From Dokdonella_A ginsengisoli (GTDB lineage Bacteria; Pseudomonadota; Gammaproteobacteria; Xanthomonadales; Rhodanobacteraceae), in contig NZ_JBHSHD010000002.1 in the NCBI RefSeq assembly GCF_042652785.1, positions 186,001-250,000 of the forward strand: a stretch of 64,000 bases of DNA, given 5' to 3'. Shown one piece after another: positions 28,204 through 36,638 of this stretch (its first letter is position 1; each line of letters starts with the position of its first letter). The position numbers and the translations under genes were made by a program. The notes beneath the pieces were generated by a model. That model was given only the letters and a program-made list of their open reading frames with translations. It was not told where the DNA came from and did not search any database.

Positions 28204-28887
28204 CTAGCGCCGCGTCACCGCGTTGACTTCGAGCACGGCGGCGATGCGTTCGCCGTCCCAGCGGTAGATCAGGTGCTGCGCCTGCACGCACGGCGCGGCC
28301 AGGTCCGGATAGAACAGCGCGACGCATTCGCCGCCCGCATCGCGCACGCTGTCGTAGACCAGTCCGTTCGAGCCGTCCGCGCGCAGCGTGCGCGCCAGCG
28401 ACTGGCTGGCCGCGTAGTCGTTTGGATCGTGTTCGGCGCGCCAGCCGCCGCGCAGGTCGTGCAGGCGCCCGGTGACCGCGGTGCGGTAGCAGCGCATCTC
28501 GACGTCGAGCGGCGCTTCGCTGGTCGCGCGCAGGAAGCGTTCGCGGTGGTAGACCGTCTCCTCGACGGCGGTGGCGACGCGATGCGCGGCGTAGAACACG
28601 CCCCAGCTGCCGTCGGAGAAGCGGCTGCCGTCCGGATTCAGATGCGTGAACGCGGCCATGATCGGCGTCGTGCCGGCGCCGCTGATGCGGCGTTCCTTCG
28701 GCAGCATGCGCAGGCTGCCCAGCTCCTCGCGCAGGCGCGGGTTGGTCAGCGCCTCGATTTCGTACAGGGCTTCCAGGTCGGCCGGATCGGCGACGCGGTC
28801 GTACACGCCGACCGGCGGAAAGCGGCTCGGCACGATGCGGTAGGCGCGCGTCCAGCGGATGCGTTTCTCGGGTGGCAGGGCGGCCAT
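28204..28887 (-). CDS. RES-domain toxin of a toxin-antitoxin pair
   Basis: 227 residues. The RES family residues are visible: an Arg in RAYRIVPSRF, Glu in VYDRVADPADLEALYEIEAL and VEETVYHRERFL, and a Ser-containing segment near the C-terminus (DSVRDAGGECVALFYPDL). RES toxins are ADP-ribosyltransferase-fold enzymes; those studied degrade or modify NAD+. The ATG at 28887 starts five bases after the antitoxin stop, and the reading frame further upstream is a shadow of the antitoxin. Paired with an Xre/MbcA-type antitoxin. Confidence 0.88.
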   Translation of the reverse strand: MAALPPEKRIRWTRAYRIVPSRFPPVGVYDRVADPADLEALYEIEALTNPRLREELGSLRMLPKERRISGAGTTPIMAAFTHLNPDGSRFSDGSWGVFYAAHRVATAVEETVYHRERFLRATSEAPLDVEMRCYRTAVTGRLHDLRGGWRAEHDPNDYAASQSLARTLRADGSNGLVYDSVRDAGGECVALFYPDLAAPCVQAQHLIYRWDGERIAAVLEVNAVTRR

Positions 28888-28892
28888 CGCGG

Positions 28893-29294
28893 TCAGTTCC
28901 AGCCGCGCTGCGCGTCGAGGTACTGGCGCACCACGTAGAGGTCGGCGACGTTGCCCGAGAGCATGCGTTCCAGCGCCGACTGGCCGCCGAAGGTCGGCGC
29001 CGAACTGGGCTTGCGCACCCAGGCGTCGGCGCGCTCGGGTTCCGGAAACAGGATCTGCAGGTTCTTGTAGATGCCCAGCACGTAGCTGATGCGTTCGAGC
29101 ACGTCGCGGCCGAGCGTGCCCTCGCGTTCGCGCTTCCACTTGTAGAACGTCGACTCCGGCGGGTCGCCGAGCAGGCGGCGCTGTTCGGCGATGCGCAGGC
29201 CCCAGCGCTCGGCGATCGCGAAGAACGCGCGCAGCGCCGGGCCGCCGAGTTCGCCGGCGGGCTCGCGGGTCGGGTGCAGTGCGACGTCGTTCAT
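28893..29294 (-). CDS. Xre/MbcA/ParS-type antitoxin
   Basis: 133 residues. An N-terminal helix-turn-helix-like part (about 20-70: FFAIAERWGLRIAEQRRLLGDPPESTFYKWKRE) and a C-terminal DUF2384 toxin-binding domain (about 75-133: LERISYVLGIYKNLQILFPEPERADAWVRKPSSAPTFGG..ALERMLSG) identify the antitoxin of RES/Xre modules. It normally binds its own promoter and neutralises the toxin by occluding the active site. GGAG precedes the ATG at 29294, and an AT-rich palindrome stands immediately upstream. Confidence 0.88.
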   Translation of the reverse strand: MNDVALHPTREPAGELGGPALRAFFAIAERWGLRIAEQRRLLGDPPESTFYKWKREREGTLGRDVLERISYVLGIYKNLQILFPEPERADAWVRKPSSAPTFGGQSALERMLSGNVADLYVVRQYLDAQRGWN

Positions 29295-29310
29295 GGAAAG
29301 AACTCCATAG

Positions 29311-29337
29311 ATGAAGTATGAGTAGATACTACTTCAT
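29311..29337. promoter_or_regulatory. Candidate operator/promoter of the RES-Xre toxin-antitoxin operon
   Basis: An AT-rich island in GC-rich DNA, 17 bases upstream of the antitoxin start. ATGAAGTA (29311-29318) and TACTTCAT (29330-29337) form an inverted repeat, with a nested AGTAT/ATACT pair. This is the expected position for autoregulation by the antitoxin. Confidence 0.6.
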
Positions 29338-29432
29338 ATGGAAAGTCATCGCCAGCCCAGCGGCGATTTGCGCGAAACTAATGCGCCGCGACGGCGTCCA
29401 TGAACCGGCCCTCCGCCGAGACGAAAATCCGC

Positions 29433-30143
29433 ATGAAACGCATCCTCCCCGCGGCGGCGCTCGCGCCGCTGTTCGCTCTCGCTGCCTCCGCCCACGCGGA
29501 AGTCCGGCAGGCGGCGGCGGACAGCTTCTTCCTCGCCTATTCCGAGCCGGTCTCCGCGCCCCCGGCCAAGACCTACGCGGCGGTCACGGCGGTGCCGATG
29601 TGGTGGAACGGCGAACACACCTGGTCCGGCCAGGCATCCAATCTCAGCCTGAAGGCCGAAGCCGGCGGCTGCTTCTGCGAGCGCTGGTCCGGCGGCAGCG
29701 CCGAGCACGGCCGCGTGGTCATGGCCATGCCGGAGCACCTGCTGCGCATCGAGACGGCGCTCGGTCCCCTGCAGGAACTCGCGCTGAAGGGCATCCTCAG
29801 CTTCTGGATCCGTGCCGAGGACGACGGCACGGCGCGTCTGGACGTCGAGTACCGCGTCAACGGCGCCGGTTCGAGCGGGCTGGACGCGCTGGCACCGCAG
29901 GTCGACGAGATCCTCGGCATGCAGGTCGCCCGCCTCGTACGCTACCTCGACACCGGCACGCCGGAGGCACCGGCCGCGACGGCCGCAGCGCCCGAGACCA
30001 CGGCCTCGCCGGAAGCCATTCGCGCGGCCCTGCTCGAGCAGTGGAAGCGTGAGGCGGAAGCCGCACGCGGCGCACCGGCGAAGGCCGCGCCGGCCAAGCC
30101 GAAGACCAGGCCGTCCGCGCGCGAGCCGGCGCCCAAGCCCTGA
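29433..30143 (+). CDS. Secreted SRPBCC/START-like protein
   Basis: 236 residues from the ATG at 29433; an in-frame ATG at 29400 would add 11 residues before the signal peptide. Signal peptide MKRILPAAALAPLFALAASAHA. A lipid-binding-like SRPBCC fold follows (PPAKTYAAVTAVPMWWNGEHTWSG, GGCFCERWSGG, GPLQELALKGILSF, WIRAEDDGTARLDVEYRVNG), then an Ala/Pro/Lys-rich tail from about 180. The ligand is not known. The stop overlaps the next start (TGATG), linking it to the VOC protein. Confidence 0.75.
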   Translation: MKRILPAAALAPLFALAASAHAEVRQAAADSFFLAYSEPVSAPPAKTYAAVTAVPMWWNGEHTWSGQASNLSLKAEAGGCFCERWSGGSAEHGRVVMAMPEHLLRIETALGPLQELALKGILSFWIRAEDDGTARLDVEYRVNGAGSSGLDALAPQVDEILGMQVARLVRYLDTGTPEAPAATAAAPETTASPEAIRAALLEQWKREAEAARGAPAKAAPAKPKTRPSAREPAPKP

Positions 30144-30553
30144 TGTCCCTGTCGCTGCTGGCCAACATCGACGTCGACGACCTCGAGCGTGCCGAGGCGT
30201 TCTACGTCGCCGCGCTCGGACTGCGCGTCGGCCGCCGCTTCGGCGGCGACGTGGTCGAGCTGCTCGGCGCGACCTCGCCGATCTACCTGCTGCGCAAGGC
30301 CGCCGGCAGCGCGGCGGGCGAGGCGATCGCGCAGACGCGCGACTATCGCCGCCACTGGACCGGCGTGCACCTGGATTTCGTCGTGCCCGATCTGACGCTC
30401 GCGCTGCGTCGCGCGCAGGAAGCCGGCGCCGTACTCGAAGGCGAACCGCGCACGGCCGCCTGGGGTCGCATCGCGACGCTCGCCGATCCGTTCGGCCACG
30501 GTTTCTGCCTGCTGCAGTTCCTCGGCCGCGGCTACGACGAAATCGCACACTGA
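30143..30553 (+). CDS. VOC (glyoxalase/bleomycin-resistance) superfamily protein
   Basis: 136 residues, one vicinal-oxygen-chelate domain. Typical features are LANIDVDDLERAEAFYVAALGLRVGRR at the N-terminus, GVHLDFVVPDL in the middle and LADPFGHGFCLLQF at the end, where His and the acidic residues usually bind a metal. The substrate is not evident; no resistance phenotype should be assumed. It is translationally coupled to the SRPBCC gene by a one-base overlap. Confidence 0.88.
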   Translation: MSLSLLANIDVDDLERAEAFYVAALGLRVGRRFGGDVVELLGATSPIYLLRKAAGSAAGEAIAQTRDYRRHWTGVHLDFVVPDLTLALRRAQEAGAVLEGEPRTAAWGRIATLADPFGHGFCLLQFLGRGYDEIAH

Positions 30554-30739
30554 CGCACGTCGACAGCCGCCGTGCCGGGCTGCGACATTAATGCGCACCT
30601 TTTTACAAAGGGAATGTGACGCACAATACCTTTTTTCCGGTTTTTCAAAGGCATGGCGTTTGCTAGCGTTCCGCACGGCGCCCGGGGCAGCGCGACATTC
30701 CGTCGACACCGCCGGGCGTCCATCACGGAGGAACGCTCG

Positions 30740-31354
30740 ATGAGATGCAAAGCGATCGTGTTGGCCGCGTGCCTGGCAGGCATCGCCACAACCACGCAGG
30801 CCGCGGAAGCCGGCGACTGGATCGTCAAGTTCGGCGCGCATCAGGTATCGCCGAAATCCAACAACGGTCGCCTCGCCGGGGGCGCGCTGAAGGCCGACGT
30901 CGGCAATGACGCGCGTCCGACGGTGTCGCTGGAGTATTTCCTGACGCCGAACTGGGGGCTGGAAGTGCTGGCGGCGCTGCCGTTCGAGCACGAGGTCCGG
31001 CTCAACGGCGCGCGGGCGGCCGAGGTCAAGCACCTGCCGCCGACGGTCAGCGTGCAGTACCACTTCGCGCCCGGCGCGAAGGTCTCGCCGTTCGTCGGCG
31101 TCGGCCTCAACTACACGCGCTTCTTCAGCATCAAGGAGAAAGGCCCGCTGGCCGGCACGAATCTGGACCTGTCCGATTCCTGGGGCGCCGCCGTCCACGC
31201 CGGCGTCGACGTGGCGATCAACGAACGCTGGTCGTTCATGGCCGACCTGCGCTGGATCAGCATCGAAACCGACGCGAAGGTCAACGGCGCCAAGGTCGGC
31301 ACCGTGAAGATCGATCCCTGGGTCTACGGCGTGGCGCTCGGCTACCGCTTCTGA
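30740..31354 (+). CDS. ompW: OmpW-family outer-membrane beta-barrel protein
   Basis: 204 residues. Signal peptide MRCKAIVLAACLAGIATTTQAA; then WIVKFGAHQVSPKSNNG, a family N-terminal signature, and alternating strands ending in an aromatic C-terminus (VYGVALGYRF) as required by the BAM machinery. OmpW forms an eight-stranded barrel with a hydrophobic channel. GGAGGA precedes the ATG at 30740. The 180 bases upstream are AT-rich (including TTTTTAC and CCTTTTTTCC) and likely hold the promoter, but no clear FNR site was found. Confidence 0.92.
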   Translation: MRCKAIVLAACLAGIATTTQAAEAGDWIVKFGAHQVSPKSNNGRLAGGALKADVGNDARPTVSLEYFLTPNWGLEVLAALPFEHEVRLNGARAAEVKHLPPTVSVQYHFAPGAKVSPFVGVGLNYTRFFSIKEKGPLAGTNLDLSDSWGAAVHAGVDVAINERWSFMADLRWISIETDAKVNGAKVGTVKIDPWVYGVALGYRF

Positions 31355-31373
31355 TCCCCGCGCGCAACGCGCT

Positions 31374-31399
31374 GCGCGGCCGCCTCGTCGCGGCCGCGC
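31374..31399. terminator. Hairpin between convergent ompW and the DUF885 gene
   Basis: GCGCGGCCGC (31374-31383) and GCGGCCGCGC (31390-31399) form a perfect 10-bp stem around a six-base loop, between two converging genes. No U-tract follows in either direction. Confidence 0.5.
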
Positions 31400-31412
31400 C
31401 GAATCCGCGCCG

Positions 31413-33146
31413 TCACGCCTTCTGGTCGGCGATCCAGCGTTCGATCTGCTGCTCGAGCACCGGCAGCGGCACCGAGCCCAGCGCGAGCACGGCGTCGTGG
31501 AACGTGCGCAGGTCGAACTTCGCACCCAGCTCCTTCTCGGCGCGCGCGCGCAGCTCGACGATCTTGATCTCGCCGAGCTTGTAGCTGAGCGCCTGGCCCG
31601 GCCAGGAGATGTAGCGGTCGACTTCGGTCTCGACCTCGTGCCGGCTCAGCGCCGTGTGCGAGGCGAGATAGTCGATCGCCTGCTCGCGCGTCCAGTTCTT
31701 GTGGTGCACGCCGGTGTCGATGACCAGGCGCGCGGCGCGCCACATCTCGTAGGTCTCGCGGCCGAACTCCTCGTACGGCGTGTGATAGATGCCCATCTCC
31801 TTGCCGAGCTTCTCGCAGTACAGCGCCCAGCCCTCGCCGTAGGCGGAGATGTAGTTCTTGCTGCGGAAATCCGGATAGCCCTTCTGCTCGTCGGCCAGAG
31901 CGCCCTGCAGCGAATGGCCGGGCGAGGATTCGTGCAGGGTCAGCGCCGGCAGGTTGTACAGCGGGCGCGAGGGCAGGTCGTAGGTGTTGACCCAGTAGGT
32001 ATGCGCGCTGCCGCGGCCGGCGGTCCAGAACGGCGCGATCGCGGCCGGCACCGGCTCGATGCCGAAGCGCCCGCGCGGCAGCAGGCCGATGAACTGGCCG
32101 ATCTTGGCGTCGACCTGCTTGGAGATCCACGCCGCGTGCATCAGCAGTTCCTCCGGCGTCTTGGCGTAGAACTGCGGGTCGGTGCGCAGGAACTCGAGGA
32201 ACGCGGCGAAGTCGCCCTGGAAGCCGGTCTGCTTCATCGTCGCCTGCATCTCGGCGTCGATGCGTTCGACCTCCTTCAGGCCGATCTGGTGGATTTCTTC
32301 CGGGCTGAGATCGAGCGTCGTGTAGTCGCGGATCTGCTGGCGATACCACTCCTTGCCGCCCGGCATCGCCTCGGCGGCGAGCGTCTTGCGCGCCTTCGGC
32401 ACGTATTCGTCGCGGAAGAACTTCAGCAGGTTCGCGTAGGCGGGAATCACGTGCTCGCCGATCGCGCGCGCCGCATCGGCGCGCAGGCGCTCCTGCTCGT
32501 CGGCCGGGATCGACGCCGGCAGCGACTTCAGCGGCTTGTAGAACTCGCTGTCCTGCGGCGTCTTCGCCTCGGCGTAGCTGGCGATCGAGACGTCGCGCCC
32601 GTTCAGCACCGCACGCGGTACGCTGAAGCCGCGCTTCAGGCCGGCGCGCATGTTGGCGATCTGCTGCTCGAAGTAGCGCGGCACGTCGTCGAGCTTGGCG
32701 ACGTAGCTGCGCGCGGCGTCGGCGTTCTTCAGCGGCCGCCGCGTCATGAAGCCCAGATCGGACCAGAACTGCGAGTCGCTGTTGAACGGCATCTCGTAGT
32801 CGCGGAAGCGCAGGCCGGCGGCGTAGTTCTCGATCTGCGGCCGGTAGACGGCGAAGTTGACCTGGTTCTCCGCCGACAGCTCGCCCGCGGGAATCGTCCC
32901 GAGCTGCTTGAGCACGTCGTCCCAGTAGGCCAGGCGCCGCTTCTGCGTCGCCGGATCGACGTCCGGCAGGCGCCGGTCGCGCGGGCTGGACTGGCGGTCC
33001 TCGTCGTCGTAGCCGGAGAACTGCTCCTGGCGCCAGCTCCATTCCTTCTTGTACAGCGCCTCGAAGCGCTGGTCGGCGCTTTCGGCGTGGGCGAGCGCGC
33101 TCAGGGCAACGCCCGCGCAGAACAGGGTCACGGACCAGGGTTTCAT
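31413..33146 (-). CDS. Secreted DUF885-family peptidase
   Basis: 577 residues. Signal peptide MKPWSVTLFCAGVALSALAHA. The DUF885 zinc motif HESSPGH (in LTLHESSPGHSLQG) lies at about residue 400, with the supporting Glu in SAYGEGWALYCEKLG. The N-terminal region up to about 300 is helical. Members are predicted periplasmic metallopeptidases of largely unknown substrate. CGGAGAAC precedes the ATG at 33146. It lies downstream of the carotenoid oxygenase gene on the same strand with about 95 bases between. Confidence 0.88.
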   Translation of the reverse strand: MKPWSVTLFCAGVALSALAHAESADQRFEALYKKEWSWRQEQFSGYDDEDRQSSPRDRRLPDVDPATQKRRLAYWDDVLKQLGTIPAGELSAENQVNFAVYRPQIENYAAGLRFRDYEMPFNSDSQFWSDLGFMTRRPLKNADAARSYVAKLDDVPRYFEQQIANMRAGLKRGFSVPRAVLNGRDVSIASYAEAKTPQDSEFYKPLKSLPASIPADEQERLRADAARAIGEHVIPAYANLLKFFRDEYVPKARKTLAAEAMPGGKEWYRQQIRDYTTLDLSPEEIHQIGLKEVERIDAEMQATMKQTGFQGDFAAFLEFLRTDPQFYAKTPEELLMHAAWISKQVDAKIGQFIGLLPRGRFGIEPVPAAIAPFWTAGRGSAHTYWVNTYDLPSRPLYNLPALTLHESSPGHSLQGALADEQKGYPDFRSKNYISAYGEGWALYCEKLGKEMGIYHTPYEEFGRETYEMWRAARLVIDTGVHHKNWTREQAIDYLASHTALSRHEVETEVDRYISWPGQALSYKLGEIKIVELRARAEKELGAKFDLRTFHDAVLALGSVPLPVLEQQIERWIADQKA

Positions 33147-33240
33147 CGCGTTCTCCGTCCAGAGAAACGCCGATGATCGCATCGATTCCCCGCCGCGGCA
33201 GTGCCGATGGTCAGGCCCGCGGCGCGCCGGACCGGCGCGC

Positions 33241-34755
33241 TCAGGCGCGCGCGGAGCCGGCGAACCAGCCGTGAAACCCGAGCGGGAACGTGTATGGCAG
33301 CCAGGCCTGCGCCAGCGGGCCGTCGGCGACGCGTTCGGCGTCGAACACGGCCAGGCCGCTGCGGCCGCGCCGGGTGTCGAGCAGCGTGCCGAGCAGCCAG
33401 CCCTCGCCGGTGCGGCGGCGGCCGGGCTTGGGCACGAATCGATGCTCCTCGGCGAGCACGCCGGCGCCGTAGCGATGAATGGCCGTGCGCTCGCCGTCGA
33501 TCGCGGCGACCGCGTCGAAGTAAGGCGAGCCGCGGTCCAGGTGCAGCGGCGCGTACACGCGCGCCGCGGAGGCGGCCGCATGGCGCGTGTCGAACACCGG
33601 AAATTCCAGACCGCGCACGCCGCCCGCTTCCCAGCGCGCGCGGCCGGTGGCCGTGTCCAGGCGCAAGGTGGCGAGGTCGGTGCGCGTGGCGCCGTCGCCG
33701 CGCTCGCCGCGCATCGCGGCGGCCATCGGCGAGCGCATCGCCTCGACGTCGGCATGCCGCGCCGCACGCACGAAGATCTCGCCGCCGCGCTCCCAGGCGT
33801 CGGCGAAATGGTAGACGGCGGCGAAGTCGGCCTCGAACCAGCGCGGCGCGTCCAGCGCGTCCTTCGGCACGACCGCGATGCGGCACGGCCGCTCCGGCGT
33901 GAAGCGCAGGCGCTCGAAGAACGCCGCCCGGCCTTCCTCGATCCGGTACGGCGTCAGCACGAACACCAGATGCCGCGCGGTCATCGCGAAGGCGTGCAGG
34001 TAGCCGTGTCCCTCGCTCGGCAAGGTCGCCACCCGGATCGGCTTGCCGTCGGCGCCGAGGTGCCAGAGCAGCAGCCCGGAACCGCCGAGCAGGTCGAGCG
34101 AGCCGAAGTTCCACAGAGAACCGTCGCGATCGAGCAGCGGATGGGCCGAGAACGGCGCGGCGACGAGATCCTCGCGCCAGGCCACCGGCCCGATCGTGCG
34201 CAGCTCGTCGGCATCCACCTCGATGGCCGAGCCGCCCTCCCACAGCGCGAACACGCGCCCGCCGAAGCGGATCACCGCGGTGTTGGCGGTGTTGACGTCG
34301 TCGTTGTTGCGGATCGGCAGCGCATCGTCGATCGTGGTGCCGGCGGCGGGAAGCAGGAAGCGCCCGGCGGCCTGCTCGCGCACGTACTTCGAGGTGGCGA
34401 CCATGCGCGCACGATGCTCGACGCGGCCGTTCGCGCAGCGCCACGCGTGCAGCATGCCGTCGCCGTCGAACCAGTGCCGGTAGCGGAAGCCGGCGCGCTC
34501 GAAGCGCGCCGGACCGTTGCGGTACAGCGTGCCGGCGAGTTCCTTCGGCCAGCGGCCTTCGAGCGTCGCGACGGTCGGCCCCAGCGATTCGGCGGCGACG
34601 TCCTTCCAGCCGGCCAGCCAGGGCTCTTTCGCCAGCGCCTGCGCGAAGCGCGTGCTGTCGGAGGCGACGGCGACTTCGGCGCGCAGCAGGCGCGGCGCCA
34701 GCGCCAGCGCGGCGCTGCCGGCGAGGAAACGGTGCAGGAACTGGCGGCGGTCCAC
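33241..34755 (-). CDS. Tat-exported carotenoid cleavage oxygenase
   Basis: 504 residues. The N-terminus MDRRQFLHRFLAGSAALALA has the twin-arginine motif RRQFL, predicting folded export by the Tat system encoded at 59.2-60.6 kb. The four-His iron set of the RPE65/carotenoid oxygenase family can be placed at FSAHPLLD, YLHAFAM, VYHFADAW and GFHGWF. The seven-bladed propeller length is normal. It would oxidatively cleave a polyene or stilbene-like double bond in the periplasm; the substrate is not known. The start is fixed by the Tat signal. Confidence 0.9.
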   Translation of the reverse strand: MDRRQFLHRFLAGSAALALAPRLLRAEVAVASDSTRFAQALAKEPWLAGWKDVAAESLGPTVATLEGRWPKELAGTLYRNGPARFERAGFRYRHWFDGDGMLHAWRCANGRVEHRARMVATSKYVREQAAGRFLLPAAGTTIDDALPIRNNDDVNTANTAVIRFGGRVFALWEGGSAIEVDADELRTIGPVAWREDLVAAPFSAHPLLDRDGSLWNFGSLDLLGGSGLLLWHLGADGKPIRVATLPSEGHGYLHAFAMTARHLVFVLTPYRIEEGRAAFFERLRFTPERPCRIAVVPKDALDAPRWFEADFAAVYHFADAWERGGEIFVRAARHADVEAMRSPMAAAMRGERGDGATRTDLATLRLDTATGRARWEAGGVRGLEFPVFDTRHAAASAARVYAPLHLDRGSPYFDAVAAIDGERTAIHRYGAGVLAEEHRFVPKPGRRRTGEGWLLGTLLDTRRGRSGLAVFDAERVADGPLAQAWLPYTFPLGFHGWFAGSARA

Positions 34756-34765
34756 GGGCCGGCCC

Positions 34766-35185
34766 TCAGCGCAGACGGACGGTGATCGCGCCGCCGTCGG
34801 CGCCGAGCTCGAACTTCGCCTCGTCGAACGTCGGCCGGCGCATCACCTTCGGATCGTTGCTGATGCCGTAAGCCTCGACCGGCATGCCCATGAAGTTCGT
34901 GTCGAGCTTGCCGTTGTCGTTCTCGTCGAGCATCACGCGCACCGCGTAGCTGCCCGGTGCCAGGCCGTCGAAACGGAACGTCTCCTGCGCCGCGGCGGCC
35001 CGGCGCGTGGCGGCGGCGACCGACCTGCCCTTGCCGTCCCAGGCCGCGGCGGAATCGAGCACTTCGATCTGCAGCGTGCCCTTGGCCGGACTCACGCCAG
35101 TGACGGTGACGTCGAGGCCTGCGGCACGCACCGTCGTGCAGGCGAGGAGGGCGGCGGCGAGCACGTACTTCGGATGAGCGATCAT
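34766..35185 (-). CDS. DUF2141 secreted protein
   Basis: 139 residues. Signal peptide MIAHPKYVLAAALLACTTVRA, then the DUF2141 beta-sandwich with the Asp/Asn-rich segment VMLDENDNGKLDTNFMGMPVEAYGISND that is its hallmark and may bind calcium. AGGAG lies before the ATG at 35185. It overlaps the end of the upstream membrane-protein gene by four bases and starts an evident small operon with the downstream carotenoid oxygenase, 10 bases away. Function unknown. Confidence 0.85.
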   Translation of the reverse strand: MIAHPKYVLAAALLACTTVRAAGLDVTVTGVSPAKGTLQIEVLDSAAAWDGKGRSVAAATRRAAAAQETFRFDGLAPGSYAVRVMLDENDNGKLDTNFMGMPVEAYGISNDPKVMRRPTFDEAKFELGADGGAITVRLR

Positions 35186-35706
35186 GGCGAACTCCTGGAG
35201 GGAACGGTGGCGGTGACGGACGACGACGGCGCGGCGCGCCACATCTGCGCGACGAGCGCCGCCCAGCCGATGAAGTAGCCGGCGCCGAGCCCGGACACCG
35301 CGATGTCCCAGCTCATCAGCCGCGCGGCCGAGGCCGGCGCGAACGCGGCGGCGACGTGCAGCAGGTAGTGCGCGCCGAACAGGGCCAGATTGCGTAGCAG
35401 CGGAATCGCGCTGCCGGCCTGGCGGACGGCGCCGGACGCGCGGTCGACGACCGGCATCGGCTCGATCCGCCGGCCGATCGCGGCGCCGGCCACGGCACCG
35501 ACGATCCAGCAGGCGAGCGTCGGCGCGAGCGGACCGGCGCGCCCGAGCAGACCGGACAGACCCCAGGCGACGAACAGCACCGGAGCTATCCACAGCGAAC
35601 GCACTCGGCGCACGCGCGTGCGCAACCGCGCCACGCCCATCCACAGCAGCCAGGCGAACAGCGCGAACACCCAGACCGGCGTGGCGCGAAGAATGTCGAG
35701 AATCAT
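35182..35706 (-). CDS. Multi-pass inner-membrane protein (DUF6622-like)
   Basis: 174 residues with about five hydrophobic helices: 10-25, 40-56, 62-79, about 105-122 and 137-156. The N-terminus MILDILRATPVWVFALFAWLLW and the basic loop RLRTRVRRVRS resemble small DUF6622-like membrane proteins. No catalytic motif is seen. Its end overlaps the DUF2141 start by four bases; the minus-strand genes 35741-36460, 35182-35706 and 34766-35185 are closely packed. Confidence 0.75.
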   Translation of the reverse strand: MILDILRATPVWVFALFAWLLWMGVARLRTRVRRVRSLWIAPVLFVAWGLSGLLGRAGPLAPTLACWIVGAVAGAAIGRRIEPMPVVDRASGAVRQAGSAIPLLRNLALFGAHYLLHVAAAFAPASAARLMSWDIAVSGLGAGYFIGWAALVAQMWRAAPSSSVTATVPSRSSP

Positions 35707-35740
35707 TGGCGGCTCTCCCGGACGGTGAAGACGAGGACGG

Positions 35741-36460
35741 TCACGCGGCGACCGCCGCGCGTCCGGTCAGATGCGTGCGCAGCAGCATCAGCAGCACGCC
35801 GACCGCCGCCGTGTGCACGGCGACGAGGCCGGGCCAGCCGGCGAGGTCGAGCGAGCCCAGCACACCGCGCGCGAGCAGGCCGTTCATGCCGACCATCAGC
35901 CAGGCGATCACGAACGGCAGCGGCAGCAGGTAGAAGCGTGCGAACGTGCGCAGGCGTCCTTGCGCCGGCAGGCGGCGCCAGGCGACGAGCAACGGCGGCA
36001 CGCTCAGCGCGAGGGCCAGCGCGAGCGCGGCGCAGCCGGTCGCGTCGCGTCCCAGCGCATCGCCGGCGAGGCGGCGCACGAACGAGTACTCGTCCGAGGT
36101 GGAGCCGGCGGCGAAGATCGTGACGACCTGCGGCAGCACGCGGCCGAGCGGCAGGCTGGCGAACAGCAGGGCGAAGCCGAAGGCCTGCACGCGCGGGTTC
36201 GCGCGCCCCGTCAGCGCGGCGCCGATCCACAGGCAGGCATAGGAGAACAGCGGGCCGGCGGCGTCGACGAAGGCGAGCCGCGACGCGCCGCAGCCGGGGT
36301 AGGGCAGCACGTTGTCGAACGTGCGTTCGGCCCAGCCGCCGCACAGCAGCCGCGTCGACAGCGCGTGCAGCTGTTCGTGCGCCTCGACCAGCAGCAGGGT
36401 CAGGCAGAGGAAGGCCGCGATCGAGGCGAGGGTCGGACGGATGCGCAGGCGATCGGACAC
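35741..36460 (-). CDS. Integral membrane protein with HExxH motif, putative metallopeptidase
   Basis: 239 residues with about six hydrophobic segments. The first helix ends in VEAHEQLHALS, which places an HExxH zinc motif (28-32) near the membrane surface. A second conserved-looking segment FVDAAGPLFSYACLW (65-77) resembles the AGP region of site-2-type M50 proteases. This combination suggests a membrane-embedded metallopeptidase, but no family was identified and the third ligand is not certain. It is divergent from a NarL-type two-component pair, with 178 bases between them. Confidence 0.6.
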   Translation of the reverse strand: MSDRLRIRPTLASIAAFLCLTLLLVEAHEQLHALSTRLLCGGWAERTFDNVLPYPGCGASRLAFVDAAGPLFSYACLWIGAALTGRANPRVQAFGFALLFASLPLGRVLPQVVTIFAAGSTSDEYSFVRRLAGDALGRDATGCAALALALALSVPPLLVAWRRLPAQGRLRTFARFYLLPLPFVIAWLMVGMNGLLARGVLGSLDLAGWPGLVAVHTAAVGVLLMLLRTHLTGRAAVAA

Positions 36461-36538
36461 GGAAGGAACCGGGCTGGGCGCCGTGGCGGCGGTGACGCCA
36501 TCCTCGGCGCGCCGGCACGGCGACGACAGATGCCGCCC

Positions 36539-36573
36539 GTCACGACTTCGACCTGCCGGAAGTCACCACTTCG
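36539..36573. promoter_or_regulatory. Direct repeat in the divergent promoter region of the two-component pair
   Basis: GTCACGACTTCG (36539-36550) recurs as GTCACCACTTCG (36562-36573), period 23 bases, with an inverted GAAGT-CACC-ACTTC at 36559-36572. It lies between the HExxH gene and the kinase gene and is a plausible binding site for the NarL-type regulator. Confidence 0.4.
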
Positions 36574-36638
36574 CGCGGAGGGCTTGAGCCGACCGCGGCG
36601 AGGCGGTACACAACGGTTCCGTCCGCCCGAGCCCGGCC

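Noticed and set aside
30143..30553. Antibiotic-resistance (bleomycin) gene
   Set aside because: VOC proteins are very diverse; nothing in this one points to drug binding.
30554..30739. FNR site upstream of ompW
   Set aside because: The region is AT-rich, but no TTGAT-N4-ATCAA-like sequence could be found.
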